From the NCBI GenBank assembly GCA_019459085.1, contig JAIBEW010000004.1:1-64000 (forward strand): DNA of 64,000 bases, given 5' to 3'. The stretch's first letter is position 1. Each line of letters begins with the position of its first letter. This document shows, in pieces, positions 10,100 through 20,045 of the stretch. The position numbers were made by a program, and so were the translations under genes. The stretch comes from Kaistella sp. (GTDB lineage Bacteria > Bacteroidota > Bacteroidia > Flavobacteriales > Weeksellaceae). The notes beneath the pieces were generated by a model. The model ran no database searches. It was not told where the DNA came from and worked only from the letters and a program-made list of their open reading frames with translations.

Positions 10100-11057
10100 T
10101 TTTATTTTTTAAAAGCTCTATGAAAACGGGAAAATGGTCACTGTATCCGCCCAGATATCTGGTCCCCACATAGGTTCTGAAAGGCCTGCCGACAAATTTT
10201 TTGTCGCTGCTGAGCAACTTTACATGACTAAAGACCTCTGCATTCTGAAAGTTCAGAGGAAAATCCGGTTGAAAAAACTCATCCGAAAAAATAATCTGGT
10301 CAAAAACCAAACCCTCTTTCATATGAAACGCTGAAAAAACACCCTTAGTATACAGCTCGGCGAATGGATTTGTTAAAATTTTATTAAAATCACCGTCATA
10401 ACGTAAATTATTTAAACTTTCTGCATCGGGGTTTTCATTAAAATCTCCGCATACAACTACTGCTTCATTTTCTTGGGTAAGCAATAAAATTTTTTCTCTT
10501 ATTTCTTTCAGAATAAAATCCCGTCTCGGTTTGTTGATGTCTTTTTCTCTTTTTGAAGGGAGATGAAACACGAATATATGAATTATTTTGCTTTCATACC
10601 TGGCTTTACAATACAAAATATCTCTTGTTGTATCATAATATGCAGCATTACCGTCATCAATTTCAAAAAAGAACGAAATCGGTTCGGAACGGATGATTTC
10701 AAATTTTTCTTTGTCGTACAAAAGTGCCACATCCATTCCTCTTTCATCCATGGAATCAAAATGAACAACGCCATAACGGGAATCGAAAGGCTTGAGACGC
10801 ACAAGTTCGTCCAGCGGTTGCTGACCATGAATTTCGCAAAGACCGATCAGCATCGGAATTACCCCATGTTCCTGACCCATGAGTTCGAAAACATGTGCGA
10901 TTTTTGAAAGTTTACTCTGGTATTTACGGCTGTCCCAGTTTCGAAGTCCTGAAAATGTTGGATCCTGCTTATGAACCGGCGTTTTATCCGGCAAAAAAAG
11001 ATTTTCTACATTGTAAAAGGCGATTAACTCCTTAGAATCGGAATTTTGCATCAACAC
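10092..11057 (-). CDS. Endonuclease/exonuclease/phosphatase family protein
   Basis: FYNVENLF, VVVCGDFNENPD, GYSDHFPV motifs. Confidence 0.88.
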   Translation of the reverse strand: MLMQNSDSKELIAFYNVENLFLPDKTPVHKQDPTFSGLRNWDSRKYQSKLSKIAHVFELMGQEHGVIPMLIGLCEIHGQQPLDELVRLKPFDSRYGVVHFDSMDERGMDVALLYDKEKFEIIRSEPISFFFEIDDGNAAYYDTTRDILYCKARYESKIIHIFVFHLPSKREKDINKPRRDFILKEIREKILLLTQENEAVVVCGDFNENPDAESLNNLRYDGDFNKILTNPFAELYTKGVFSAFHMKEGLVFDQIIFSDEFFQPDFPLNFQNAEVFSHVKLLSSDKKFVGRPFRTYVGTRYLGGYSDHFPVFIELLKNKNE

Positions 11058-11125
11058 GTGAATTTTCGAATTGTGAATTTAATAAAAAACATGCGGTTTC
11101 TTTACTTCTGAAATTTGAAATCTTT

Positions 11126-11806
11126 TTAAACGTCTTTCAGCAGATCAGGACGTTTTTCCTTTGTAATCCGCACCGCTTCATCATGGAGCCATTCTTCAAT
11201 TTTTTTGGAATTCCCGCTCAGCAAAATTTCAGGAACCTTCATTCCTTTGTATTCTTCCGGTCTTGTATAGATGGGTGGCGAAAGCAAATTGTCCTGAAAA
11301 GTATCGGTCAAAGCACTCTGTTCATCATTCAGAACACCGGGAAGCAGGCGGATTACCGAATCTGCCAGAACGCAGGCTGCCAGTTCACCGCCGGTAAGAA
11401 CATAATCGCCTATCGAAATTTCTTTCGTAATGTGCAGATCCCTCACCCGCTGGTCGATTCCTTTATAATGACCGCAAAGAAAAATCAGATTGTTCCTGAT
11501 GGAAAGTGTATTCGCTATTTTTTGGTTTAAAGTTTCACCGTCCGGCGTCAGATAAATAATTTCATCGTAATTTCTCTGTGATTTAAGCTCAGAGATGCAT
11601 TTATCGAGCGGTTCTACCATCATGATCATTCCGGCACCGCCGCCGTACGGCTCATCATCAATTTTCCGGTGTTTACCAATGCTCCAGTCGCGCAAATGAT
11701 GAAAATGGACCTCAACCAGACCTTTGTTCATCGCCCTTTTTAAAATAGAAGTCTGGAAAGGGCTTTCCATAAGCTCCGGAAGTACACTTATAATATCAAT
11801 TCTCAT
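11126..11806 (-). CDS. trmD: tRNA (guanine-N1)-methyltransferase
   Basis: [45 protein letters not shown]; native start at 11806 rather than the ORF start at 11956. Confidence 0.95.
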   Translation of the reverse strand: MRIDIISVLPELMESPFQTSILKRAMNKGLVEVHFHHLRDWSIGKHRKIDDEPYGGGAGMIMMVEPLDKCISELKSQRNYDEIIYLTPDGETLNQKIANTLSIRNNLIFLCGHYKGIDQRVRDLHITKEISIGDYVLTGGELAACVLADSVIRLLPGVLNDEQSALTDTFQDNLLSPPIYTRPEEYKGMKVPEILLSGNSKKIEEWLHDEAVRITKEKRPDLLKDV

Positions 11807-13065
11807 TGTTCTGTTTTGTTTGATTTGTTGGGAAGGATGATCAGCCTCAGAGATGAATCCTTGTTCAAATAGCTCCACATCCAGTTGAAGAAAATGGCCA
11901 GTTTGTTCCTGACTGAAAGAATAAGCATGAGGTGTAGGAACATCCAGAAATACCATGCCAGTAATCCCTGGAATTTCAATTTCGGCAAATCAACAACAGC
12001 TCTGTGTTTTCCGATGGTTGCCATGCTTCCCTGATCGACGTACTCATATTCAGTCCATTCTTTCTCCGACTTTTTAAGAAAATTTTCGGCGGTATTTTTT
12101 CCCTGATTAATGGCTACGTTGGCGACCTGAGGATGACCCTGCGGATATTTCGGCGTTTCCATATACGCCACATCGCCGATTGCGAATATATTTTGCGTTC
12201 CTTTTACTTTATTAAAACGGTCAACCACATAACGGTTTCTGTTGACCTGATCTTCCCTCAGTCCCTGAATCACATTTCCGGTAACTCCGGCCGCCCAAAT
12301 CACGTTATTGGCTGGAATTTCTTTACCGCTTTTCAGAAAAACTTTGTCCCCATCATAATCCACGACCATTTCACCACTCATGAAATTTACGCCGAGTTCT
12401 TTCAGATAAAGCTCAGACATTTTCTGCGATTCTTCACTCATCGTACTCAAAGGCGTTGTGGTGGAACTTACCAGAATAATATTCAGATTCTCAAAATTCA
12501 TATGCGGATAATCGCGCGGAAGAATATCTTTCTTCATTTCAGAAAAGGCTCCTGCAAGTTCAACGCCAGTAGGGCCGCTTCCTACAATCACAATATTCCA
12601 GTTGCCGTCGTCGCTGCGTTTTCTTTCGATGATGAGTTTTTCAAAAGTAAGGAGCACATGATTCCGGATTGCAATCGCTTCCTGCGTATTTTTCATTCCG
12701 AAGGCAAGATGCTCCATTTTTTTATTTCCGAAGAAGTTGGTCTTGCAACCGGTTGCGATGATCAGTTTGTCATAGGTAAATTCGGCATCATCGGTAATGA
12801 TTTTATTCTGTTCCGGCAGAATTTTCTGCACTTCCGTCATGCGGTACTGAATATTTCGTGAACGCTGAAAAATCTTCCGGAACGGAAAAGAAATATTGCT
12901 CGGTTCAATCCTTCCGCATGCCACCTGATAAAACAGCGGTTGAAACATGTGATGGTTTACCTTATCGATAATTATCACTTTTTTGCGTTTATTATTGAGG
13001 GTTTTGGCCAGCTGAAGACCGGCAAAACCACCACCGACAATTACAATTTTCTCCCGTGTTTCCAT
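11803..13065 (-). CDS. NAD(P)/FAD-dependent oxidoreductase, type II NADH dehydrogenase-like
   Basis: [46 protein letters not shown]-terminal hydrophobic segment. Confidence 0.9.
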   Translation of the reverse strand: METREKIVIVGGGFAGLQLAKTLNNKRKKVIIIDKVNHHMFQPLFYQVACGRIEPSNISFPFRKIFQRSRNIQYRMTEVQKILPEQNKIITDDAEFTYDKLIIATGCKTNFFGNKKMEHLAFGMKNTQEAIAIRNHVLLTFEKLIIERKRSDDGNWNIVIVGSGPTGVELAGAFSEMKKDILPRDYPHMNFENLNIILVSSTTTPLSTMSEESQKMSELYLKELGVNFMSGEMVVDYDGDKVFLKSGKEIPANNVIWAAGVTGNVIQGLREDQVNRNRYVVDRFNKVKGTQNIFAIGDVAYMETPKYPQGHPQVANVAINQGKNTAENFLKKSEKEWTEYEYVDQGSMATIGKHRAVVDLPKLKFQGLLAWYFWMFLHLMLILSVRNKLAIFFNWMWSYLNKDSSLRLIILPNKSNKTEQ

Positions 13066-13158
13066 TCAACAAAATTACTGATTTTTTTTCGGAGTCCAAT
13101 TTCAGGCCGCATTGCAAGAACCGAAAGGAAATTTCTGGCAACCGTGCCATAAAAAATC

Positions 13159-13166
13159 TATTTTTG
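13159..13166 (+). promoter_or_regulatory. -7 element TATTTTTG upstream of the GH25 gene
   Basis: TAnnTTTG consensus with very short 5' UTR. Confidence 0.5.
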
Positions 13167-13173
13167 CAGTCCG

Positions 13174-14037
13174 ATGGCAAAAAAATCCGTTAAAAAAAGA
13201 ACCACGCGCAAAATTCATAAAAACCGCAGAAGACATTTTCTTCTGCGCCGTGAAATTCTGCTCGTGATTTTAGCTTTCACTTTGCTGGGAACCGGATTCT
13301 ATCTGAAGGAAAAAATGGCTTTTTACTATGCGATGTATTTCAACAAATTCGAGCATAAAAAACTGTCTAATACTGAGTTTGAAGAGCAGCGGATCAACCG
13401 GATCATCGGAGATTACGCCGATAAGACCTTCGGAATCGACATGTCGCACTATCAAAGAAAGGAAGACATCAAATGGGACAGTTTAAGCATCGGAAACCGT
13501 TCCATTCCCATAAAATTTGTCGTTTTAAGGGCGACAATGGGAAACCGGAGCGCCGACAGACATTTTGATGATTTTTGGGAACTCGCCAAAAAACATGAAC
13601 TCATTCGTGGTGCTTATCATTTTTACCGTGCTGATGAAGATCCGGTTCGTCAGGCCAACAATTTTCTCGAAAATGTAAAGCTTGAACTGGGCGATTTGCC
13701 GCCAATTCTGGATATTGAGAAAATTCCGAGGCGAAAATCCAATGAAAAACTTGTTGAAGACCTGAAAATCTGGTGCCGTATTGTGGAAGAAACCTACGGG
13801 GAAAAGCCTATTATTTATACCTATTATCATTATTACGAAGATTTTCTGAAAGGGGAATTTGATGATTATCCGCTTTGGCTCGCGAATTACAATGATGTTC
13901 CGCAACCCTCGCCCGATGGTGACTGGGATTTCTGGCAGTTTACGGAAAAAGGAATTGTGTACGGCATCAATACCAAAGTTGATGTTGACGTGTATAATGG
14001 CAGCTTCTGGTCGCTGAAAAGACTTACTTTAGATTAA
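13174..14037 (+). CDS. Glycoside hydrolase family 25 (lysozyme-like) membrane-anchored protein
   Basis: FGIDMSHYQRKEDIKWDSL, LRATMGNRSADRHFDDFW, RGAYHFYRADEDP, PPILDIE, WDFWQFTEKG. Confidence 0.9.
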   Translation: MAKKSVKKRTTRKIHKNRRRHFLLRREILLVILAFTLLGTGFYLKEKMAFYYAMYFNKFEHKKLSNTEFEEQRINRIIGDYADKTFGIDMSHYQRKEDIKWDSLSIGNRSIPIKFVVLRATMGNRSADRHFDDFWELAKKHELIRGAYHFYRADEDPVRQANNFLENVKLELGDLPPILDIEKIPRRKSNEKLVEDLKIWCRIVEETYGEKPIIYTYYHYYEDFLKGEFDDYPLWLANYNDVPQPSPDGDWDFWQFTEKGIVYGINTKVDVDVYNGSFWSLKRLTLD

Positions 14038-14049
14038 GTTCAATTATCG

Positions 14050-14057
14050 TATTTTTG
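14050..14057 (+). promoter_or_regulatory. -7 element TATTTTTG upstream of the ABC-F gene
   Basis: TAnnTTTG consensus. Confidence 0.45.
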
Positions 14058-14095
14058 CAGTCTCAAAAAAGAGATCACGACCCAACATCAGCATC

Positions 14096-15988
14096 ATGAA
14101 TTACGTTACTGCAGAAAACCTTACCAAATCATACGGTTTAAAAGTTTTATTTAAAGACATCACCTTCAATGTGAACGAAGGGGACAAAATTGCCATCGTC
14201 GCAAAAAACGGAAGCGGAAAATCGACCTTGCTCAAAATTCTGATGGGTACTGAAATTGCGGATTCGGGAACGGTGGTCATTAACAAAGATATTCAGGTCG
14301 TACTTTTTGATCAGGAAATTGAGTTTAATTCGAGTCTTTCCATTGAAGAATTCATGATGACACTGGATTCGGCGCCGATTATGGCGGTAAAGAATTACCA
14401 TCACGCACTGCATTCAGAAAATCCTGATGACATGGAAAAAGCTCTGGCCGAAATGGAACTTCACAAAGCCTGGGATCTGGAAAATGAAATGAAACAGATC
14501 CTTTCGCAGTTGAAAATTACCGATCTTGAAGCCAAAATGGGAACGCTTTCCGGCGGACAGATCAAACGGGTGGCTTTGGCGAAACTTCTGACAGAAACCC
14601 GGGCTGAACACCGCCACATTCTCATGATCATGGATGAGCCGACCAATCACCTGGATGTTGAAATGGTGGAATGGCTCGAAAATTACCTTTCAAAAGCAAA
14701 AATCACCCTGCTTCTCGTGACGCATGACCGTTATTTTCTGGATGCGGTTTGCGACATCATCTGGGAAATGGAAGATCAGAATCTGTATTTCCATAACGGA
14801 AGTTACGCGACTTATCTGGAAAACAGGATGATTCGTGAGGACAATCTGGACGCCACCATCGATAAAGCCAACAATCTGTACCGCAAGGAACTGGAATGGA
14901 TGCGACGCCAGCCAAAAGCCAGAACCACAAAGTCAAAATCGAGAATCGGGGACTTTTACGAAACCGAAAAAGTAGCGAAAACCGATACACGGAAGCAAAA
15001 TCTGGAGCTGGATTTCGAAATGAAACGCCTCGGCAAAAAGATCCTTGAACTTAAAAACATTGACAAAAGCTTTGGCGACAAACTTCTTCTGAAAGATTTT
15101 TCCTATCAGTTCCAGCGCGGCGAAAAAGTGGGAATCGTGGGGAAAAACGGAGCCGGAAAATCTACGTTGCTTAATATTATTCAGGGTCTTGAGCCTTTCG
15201 ACAAAGGCGAAATCGATACGGGTGAGACCATCAAATTCGGGTATTTTGCGCAGAAAGGCCTTCAATACAAGGAAGACCAGCGTGTCATTGATTTTATAAA
15301 AGATATTTCAGAGAATTTTCCTTTGGCCAACGGCAGAACGATCTCCGCTTCGCAGTTTCTGAGACTTTTCCTTTTTGATGATCAAACTCAGTACTCACCG
15401 ATTTCCAAACTTTCTGGTGGTGAAAAAAGGCGTCTGCACTTGATGTATGTACTTTATCAGAATCCCAATTTCCTGATTTTTGATGAACCTACAAATGATC
15501 TGGATTTGCCGACTTTAACGGTTCTTGAAAATTTTCTGCAGCAGTTTCAGGGAAGTTTGATCATCGTTTCCCACGACCGTTATTTCATGGACCGGATCGT
15601 GGATCACGTTCTGGCTTTTGAAGGCGACGGAAAGATCAAGGATTTTGTCGGTAATTTCTCGGAATACCGCGAGAACAAAAGCCTGGAACAGAATAAAAAG
15701 AGTCAGGCTGATGGAGTTCCGGCTACTAAGAAAACGGAAAACATTCAAACTCCGGCAACACCTGTAAAAGCAGCGCCACCAAAACGGAAAATGTCCTTCA
15801 AGGAGCAGCGCGAGCTCGAAATGATTGATAAAGAAATTCCTGTTCTGGAAAATAAACGCAGTGAAATCCTGGAAAAACTGAATTCTGAAACGGAGTATGA
15901 AAAAATTGCTGCTTTTTCGGCAGAAATAGAGAAAATCGCCAGTCAGTTAGAAGAAATGGAATTGCGTTGGTTAACACTTCAGGAATGA
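14096..15988 (+). CDS. ABC-F family ATP-binding cassette protein
   Basis: Two Walker A (AKNGSGKST, GKNGAGKST), LSGGQIKR and LSGGEKRR signatures, C-terminal coiled coil. Confidence 0.93.
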   Translation: MNYVTAENLTKSYGLKVLFKDITFNVNEGDKIAIVAKNGSGKSTLLKILMGTEIADSGTVVINKDIQVVLFDQEIEFNSSLSIEEFMMTLDSAPIMAVKNYHHALHSENPDDMEKALAEMELHKAWDLENEMKQILSQLKITDLEAKMGTLSGGQIKRVALAKLLTETRAEHRHILMIMDEPTNHLDVEMVEWLENYLSKAKITLLLVTHDRYFLDAVCDIIWEMEDQNLYFHNGSYATYLENRMIREDNLDATIDKANNLYRKELEWMRRQPKARTTKSKSRIGDFYETEKVAKTDTRKQNLELDFEMKRLGKKILELKNIDKSFGDKLLLKDFSYQFQRGEKVGIVGKNGAGKSTLLNIIQGLEPFDKGEIDTGETIKFGYFAQKGLQYKEDQRVIDFIKDISENFPLANGRTISASQFLRLFLFDDQTQYSPISKLSGGEKRRLHLMYVLYQNPNFLIFDEPTNDLDLPTLTVLENFLQQFQGSLIIVSHDRYFMDRIVDHVLAFEGDGKIKDFVGNFSEYRENKSLEQNKKSQADGVPATKKTENIQTPATPVKAAPPKRKMSFKEQRELEMIDKEIPVLENKRSEILEKLNSETEYEKIAAFSAEIEKIASQLEEMELRWLTLQE

Positions 15989-16089
15989 AAAGATCCATCT
16001 TTTCGGCACAATAGCGAATGGTATATGACAAAAATCAGTTCGTATTTAATTTACTATTTATCAACACTTTATTCATCCGTTTTCGATAT

Positions 16090-16110
16090 TATTTAGAATT
16101 ATTCAAAATT
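16090..16110. promoter_or_regulatory. Fur-like palindrome 1 (TATTTAGAAT T ATTCAAAATT)
   Basis: 10-1-10 palindrome; left half exact and right half 8/10 to TATTTAGAAT-N-ATTCTAAATA. Confidence 0.55.
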
Positions 16111-16136
16111 AATTTTGCAAAAAGCAACAGCTTTTT

Positions 16137-16144
16137 TACATTTG
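16137..16144 (+). promoter_or_regulatory. -7 element TACATTTG between two Fur-like palindromes
   Basis: TAnnTTTG consensus. Confidence 0.5.
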
Positions 16145-16150
16145 CATCGT

Positions 16151-16171
16151 TATTTTAATTCATTCTAAATA
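16151..16171. promoter_or_regulatory. Fur-like palindrome 2 (TATTTTAATT C ATTCTAAATA)
   Basis: Right half exact and left half 7/10 to TATTTAGAAT-N-ATTCTAAATA. Confidence 0.5.
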
Positions 16172-16181
16172 AAATTAATCC

Positions 16182-18455
16182 ATGAAAAAGCAGATTGTTG
16201 TTCTCGGAATGCTGATGACCGGTGTTTCCCTGAATGCCCAAATGAAATTCATTACTGAAAATGACACCATTAAAATTCAGGAAATTGAAGATGTGAATCT
16301 TCATAAAAGCGGGAATCCGAATAAAGCAAAAGCCTTTTCCAACAAATCGAACCTTACGGTGATGGAAACTCCACAGCCGATTGCGATTGTTACCCATGAA
16401 ATTATCGAACAGCAGCAAAGCAAACAACTTAGCGATGTTCTGCAGAATGTGAACGGCGTTTACGTGACCTCTTCGCGCGGAAATTCACAAGACAGTTTTG
16501 GAGGCCGTGGTTTCGCTTTGGGAAACGACAATATTTTCAAAAACGGAGCTAGAGTCAGCAGCGGGGTGTTTCCCGAAGTTTCAGGCCTGGAAAGGGTTGA
16601 AGTCTTAAAAGGAGCGAACGCAATGTTATACGGAAACACTGCAGCCGGCGGCATCATCAACATGATTACGAAGAAACCGAGATTCAATTTCGGCGGAAGT
16701 ATCGGACTGAATGCGGGAAGCTGGAATTCATATAAACCAACTGTTGATTTTTACGGCCCTTTGACGGAAAAAATTGCCTTCCGCGTAAATGGGACGTACG
16801 AGTATGCAGAAAGTTTCCGGGATGTGGTGGAATCGCAGAAATATTATATCAACCCGTCTTTCCTTTTCAATATCGGAGCTAAATCACAGTTAATTGTTGA
16901 AGCGGATTATCTGAAAAATGATTTCACTCCTGATTTCGGTATCGGGTCGATTACGAACAAAGATTTAAGCTATGAAATGAATGACAGCGTGGACCGGAAC
17001 GTATTTTTTGGTACCGACTGGCAATATCAGAACGTTGAACAGGCTTCAACAAATGTAACCTTCAACCATCAGATCAACACCAACTGGACTTTGAATGCAG
17101 TAGCATCTTACCAGAATTATACAAAGGACTACTTCTCCTCTGAAAGAGTGCAGTGGGCATATGATAAAAAAGTGGACGAAAACCGTCTGTCGTGGACAAG
17201 ACCTTTCAACAAAACGTATAACGAACAAAATTACGGTTCGGCACAAGTAAACCTCAACGGAGAATTCAGTACCGGGAAAATTAATCATAAAGTGCTTTTT
17301 GGCGCAGATGCCGATTACAATCAGGCAGATTCTTATGCTTACACCCTCGGAAAAACCACGAATATTTTATTTTTAGACGATCCGTCAACATGGGGAAATA
17401 TTGCAATGCCTTCATCAACCCTTAACAATAAAAACAGGATTAACACGAGAAGAATTGGCGCATTTGCACAGGATTTCATCAGTCTTACCAATCAGTTTAA
17501 AGTAATCGCGGGTTTAAGATGGTCTTATATCGAAAATATGTCTACGATTAACACCAATTTTGCAACAGGAATTAAAAAACTAACCGATAATACCGCAAGT
17601 TCCGATCAGGCTTTCTCACCAAAACTTGGATTTATTTATATGCCAAATGATCATCTGTCAGTTTTTGCAACTTATACCAATTCATTTGCAGCCAACAGCG
17701 GCAGTACCTCTTCTGAAATTGGCACAGTAAACACGACCGGAACTGCTTCAGACATTTTGACTCAGGTTCAGAATATCACAAGACAGGGAATCAGTCCTAC
17801 AACAATTGACCAGTATGAAGTCGGCGCCAAGAAAAACCTCTGGAACAATATGGTGGCGGTTAATCTATCGGTGTACCAGATAAATTACAACAACTATTAT
17901 CAAACCTACTGGTATCAGAACGCAGCAGGTGAAATTATTTCTCCGGATTCTACTCTCAAGGAATTTGCAGGAAAAATGAGAAGCCGCGGTGTGGAACTTG
18001 ACATTACCGGAAACCCAACGAAAAATCTTTCCATCATTGGCGGAATTTCCTACAACAATGCCGTTTATCTGGACACTCCAGAAAAAGGATTTGTGGAAAA
18101 ACAAAGACTGGTTAGAACACCTTCAACAACAGCAAATGCTTCGGTATTCTATAAGTTCACCGAAAAGCTGGCTGGTCTAAAAATCGGAGCGGGTGCTTAT
18201 TATATCGGCGGAAGACTTGCAGGATGGAATGATTCAAAATCTACTGAAATATCCAGAAACGGCGTTTCAAGAATTCTGGAACTGGATGATTACACGACGG
18301 TATCCTTTTCGTTAGGATACGATTGGCAGAAATTCTCCGTTCAGGGGAAAATCGGGAATGTTTTTGATGCCGAAAACTACAATGTTCACGAGAATTATTC
18401 AGTAAATCCGATTACACCACGAAATTATTACCTAACGTTCACTTATAAACTTTAA
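16182..18455 (+). CDS. TonB-dependent siderophore receptor
   Basis: Plug domain ...VMETPQPIAIVTHEIIEQQQ..LSDVLQNVNGVYVTSSRGNSQDSFGGRGF; GLERVEVLKGANAMLYGNTAAGGIINMITKKP; terminal NYYLTFTYKL. Confidence 0.93.
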   Translation: MKKQIVVLGMLMTGVSLNAQMKFITENDTIKIQEIEDVNLHKSGNPNKAKAFSNKSNLTVMETPQPIAIVTHEIIEQQQSKQLSDVLQNVNGVYVTSSRGNSQDSFGGRGFALGNDNIFKNGARVSSGVFPEVSGLERVEVLKGANAMLYGNTAAGGIINMITKKPRFNFGGSIGLNAGSWNSYKPTVDFYGPLTEKIAFRVNGTYEYAESFRDVVESQKYYINPSFLFNIGAKSQLIVEADYLKNDFTPDFGIGSITNKDLSYEMNDSVDRNVFFGTDWQYQNVEQASTNVTFNHQINTNWTLNAVASYQNYTKDYFSSERVQWAYDKKVDENRLSWTRPFNKTYNEQNYGSAQVNLNGEFSTGKINHKVLFGADADYNQADSYAYTLGKTTNILFLDDPSTWGNIAMPSSTLNNKNRINTRRIGAFAQDFISLTNQFKVIAGLRWSYIENMSTINTNFATGIKKLTDNTASSDQAFSPKLGFIYMPNDHLSVFATYTNSFAANSGSTSSEIGTVNTTGTASDILTQVQNITRQGISPTTIDQYEVGAKKNLWNNMVAVNLSVYQINYNNYYQTYWYQNAAGEIISPDSTLKEFAGKMRSRGVELDITGNPTKNLSIIGGISYNNAVYLDTPEKGFVEKQRLVRTPSTTANASVFYKFTEKLAGLKIGAGAYYIGGRLAGWNDSKSTEISRNGVSRILELDDYTTVSFSLGYDWQKFSVQGKIGNVFDAENYNVHENYSVNPITPRNYYLTFTYKL

Positions 18456-18484
18456 AAATCATAATCATCTTCAATTTTTCAATA

Positions 18485-18522
18485 ACAGCAGTGGAAATTC
18501 AGGTTTCCACTGTTGCTGTTAA
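18485..18522 (+). terminator. Intergenic hairpin after the TonB-dependent receptor
   Basis: AACAGCAGTGGAAA-TTCAGG-TTTCCACTGTTGCTGTT; no clear T tract. Confidence 0.4.
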
Positions 18523-18544
18523 AAACTAAAAAATCTAGTAAGAC

Positions 18545-19060
18545 ATGGATAAAATTAAAAACACCAGAACGTTCATGAGAATCGTTCACCGTTACCTCGG
18601 GTTTTTTATGGCCGGAATTATGGCCACTTATGCTATCAGCGGCGTTTTGATGGTGTATCGGGATACAGATTTCCTGAAACAGGAAAAAAAATACGAAAAA
18701 GTCTTCGCGAAAAACCTCAGCGAAAAAGATCTGGGAAAGGAAATTAAAATGAAGAATTTTGAGGTTCAGAAAACCGAAAACGGAATCTTACATTTCAAAG
18801 GGGGGAGCTATAATTCGGCAACGGGAGAAGCCAAATACATGAAAAAAGAACTGCCATTTGTGCTGAATAAAATGACACAGCTTCATAAATCCCAGTCCAA
18901 AGACAGGCTTTCGCCGCTCAATACTTTTTTTGGAATTTCTCTTTTTTTCTTTGTTATTTCCAGCTTCTGGATGTTTAATACGAAAACTAAAGCCTTCAAA
19001 CGCGGCATGTATTATACCATTGCCGGACTGGTTTTGGCGCTGATTTTGATATTCGTCTAA
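18545..19060 (+). CDS. PepSY-associated TM helix family protein (small membrane protein)
   Basis: MRIVHRYLGFFMAGIMATYAISGVLMVYRDTDFL, several TM helices, downstream of a siderophore receptor. Confidence 0.65.
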   Translation: MDKIKNTRTFMRIVHRYLGFFMAGIMATYAISGVLMVYRDTDFLKQEKKYEKVFAKNLSEKDLGKEIKMKNFEVQKTENGILHFKGGSYNSATGEAKYMKKELPFVLNKMTQLHKSQSKDRLSPLNTFFGISLFFFVISSFWMFNTKTKAFKRGMYYTIAGLVLALILIFV

Positions 19061-19074
19061 AAAGATATTTCATC

Positions 19075-19106
19075 ATATCCTTTCATATTCTGAAAGGATT
19101 TTTTAT
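19075..19106 (+). terminator. Rho-independent terminator
   Basis: ATCCTTTCA-TATTC-TGAAAGGAT followed by TTTTTT. Confidence 0.75.
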
Positions 19107-19125
19107 TCAATTTAAAAATTAATCA

Positions 19126-19986
19126 ATGCTGACTGTAAAAAACATAAAATATCTGGATATCGTTTATAACGTATTGGAACGTTGGTACACCAAACTGGCA
19201 CAAGCCACGCCAAATATCATCGTCGGAATCCTCGTTTTCGTCCTGATTCTTCTGCTGAGCTCTTATTTGAGTAAACTTGCTGTTAAAATATTCCACCGTT
19301 TCTTTCCGAAAAGCACGAACAATTCCATCATCAATTTAATTGGATTTTTCAAATTCCTCATTCTTCTGATGGGCGCTTTTATCGCTTTCGAAATCATGGG
19401 ACTGGGCGGTTTTGTGATGAAATTTCTCGGAAGTTTAGGAGTTGCGGGGGTCATCGCGGGTGTTGCGCTTAAAGATCTGGTTTCTTCGATGTTTTCAGGA
19501 ATGCTGATCGGGTTCGACAAAGCTTTTCAGGTGGGCGATTATGTTGCGATTGCCGGAACTTCAGGAACGGTTGAAGACATTGGGTTTCTGACCACAAAAA
19601 TCTTAACCGATGAGGGCAAAAAAGTTTACGTTCCCAATCAATTGATTTTTACTGCGCCTTTTATCAATTATTCCGCTTCAGCGCAGAGAAAAATATTTAT
19701 TGGTCTTGAAATTCCGAACAACGAAAATCTTGAAAAAGCAAAACAGGCGATTCTGGAGGAAATGCAAACCTTTGATTTCGCTGAGGATACCGGAAATGCA
19801 GAAGTTATTTTCCTGAAGCACAGTTTGGGGATTTTTTATCTCGAAGCACGGTTCCAGATGAAAACCGGAGAAAACACGGTTCAGGTTCGCAGTGAAGCCC
19901 TGTTAAGAATCAAGAAAAAGCTGGACGACAGCAGCATTCAGCTCGCCACGCAAACGCAGATGATTGCCGGAAGTCCTGCAGAGTAA
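19126..19986 (+). CDS. Mechanosensitive ion channel family protein (MscS-type)
   Basis: FLGSLGVAGVIAGVALKDLVSSMFSGMLIGFDKAFQVGDYV. Confidence 0.92.
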   Translation: MLTVKNIKYLDIVYNVLERWYTKLAQATPNIIVGILVFVLILLLSSYLSKLAVKIFHRFFPKSTNNSIINLIGFFKFLILLMGAFIAFEIMGLGGFVMKFLGSLGVAGVIAGVALKDLVSSMFSGMLIGFDKAFQVGDYVAIAGTSGTVEDIGFLTTKILTDEGKKVYVPNQLIFTAPFINYSASAQRKIFIGLEIPNNENLEKAKQAILEEMQTFDFAEDTGNAEVIFLKHSLGIFYLEARFQMKTGENTVQVRSEALLRIKKKLDDSSIQLATQTQMIAGSPAE

Positions 19987-19999
19987 ACTCATTACAAAA

Positions 20000-20028
20000 A
20001 AGAACGCGCCTTTCGGCGCGTTCTTATA
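20000..20028. terminator. Terminator between the mscS-like gene and sucC
   Basis: AAGAACGCGCC-TTTC-GGCGCGTTCTT. Confidence 0.75.
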
Positions 20029-20045
20029 TTTATATCTGAAAAATC

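Noticed and set aside
11058-11105. Possible short period array (GTGAATTTTCGAATTGTGAATTT) upstream of the EEP-family gene
   Set aside because: Only two similar units, AT-rich, register not convincing
11807-11956. N-terminal 50-aa extension of the TrmD ORF
   Set aside because: Lies inside the NDH-2 coding sequence; canonical TrmD start [13 protein letters not shown] is at 11806
12004-12861. 285-aa + strand ORF antisense to the NDH-2 gene
   Set aside because: Lies fully opposite a clear FAD-oxidoreductase; composition (His/Phe/Ile rich) typical of antisense reading of Bacteroidota genes
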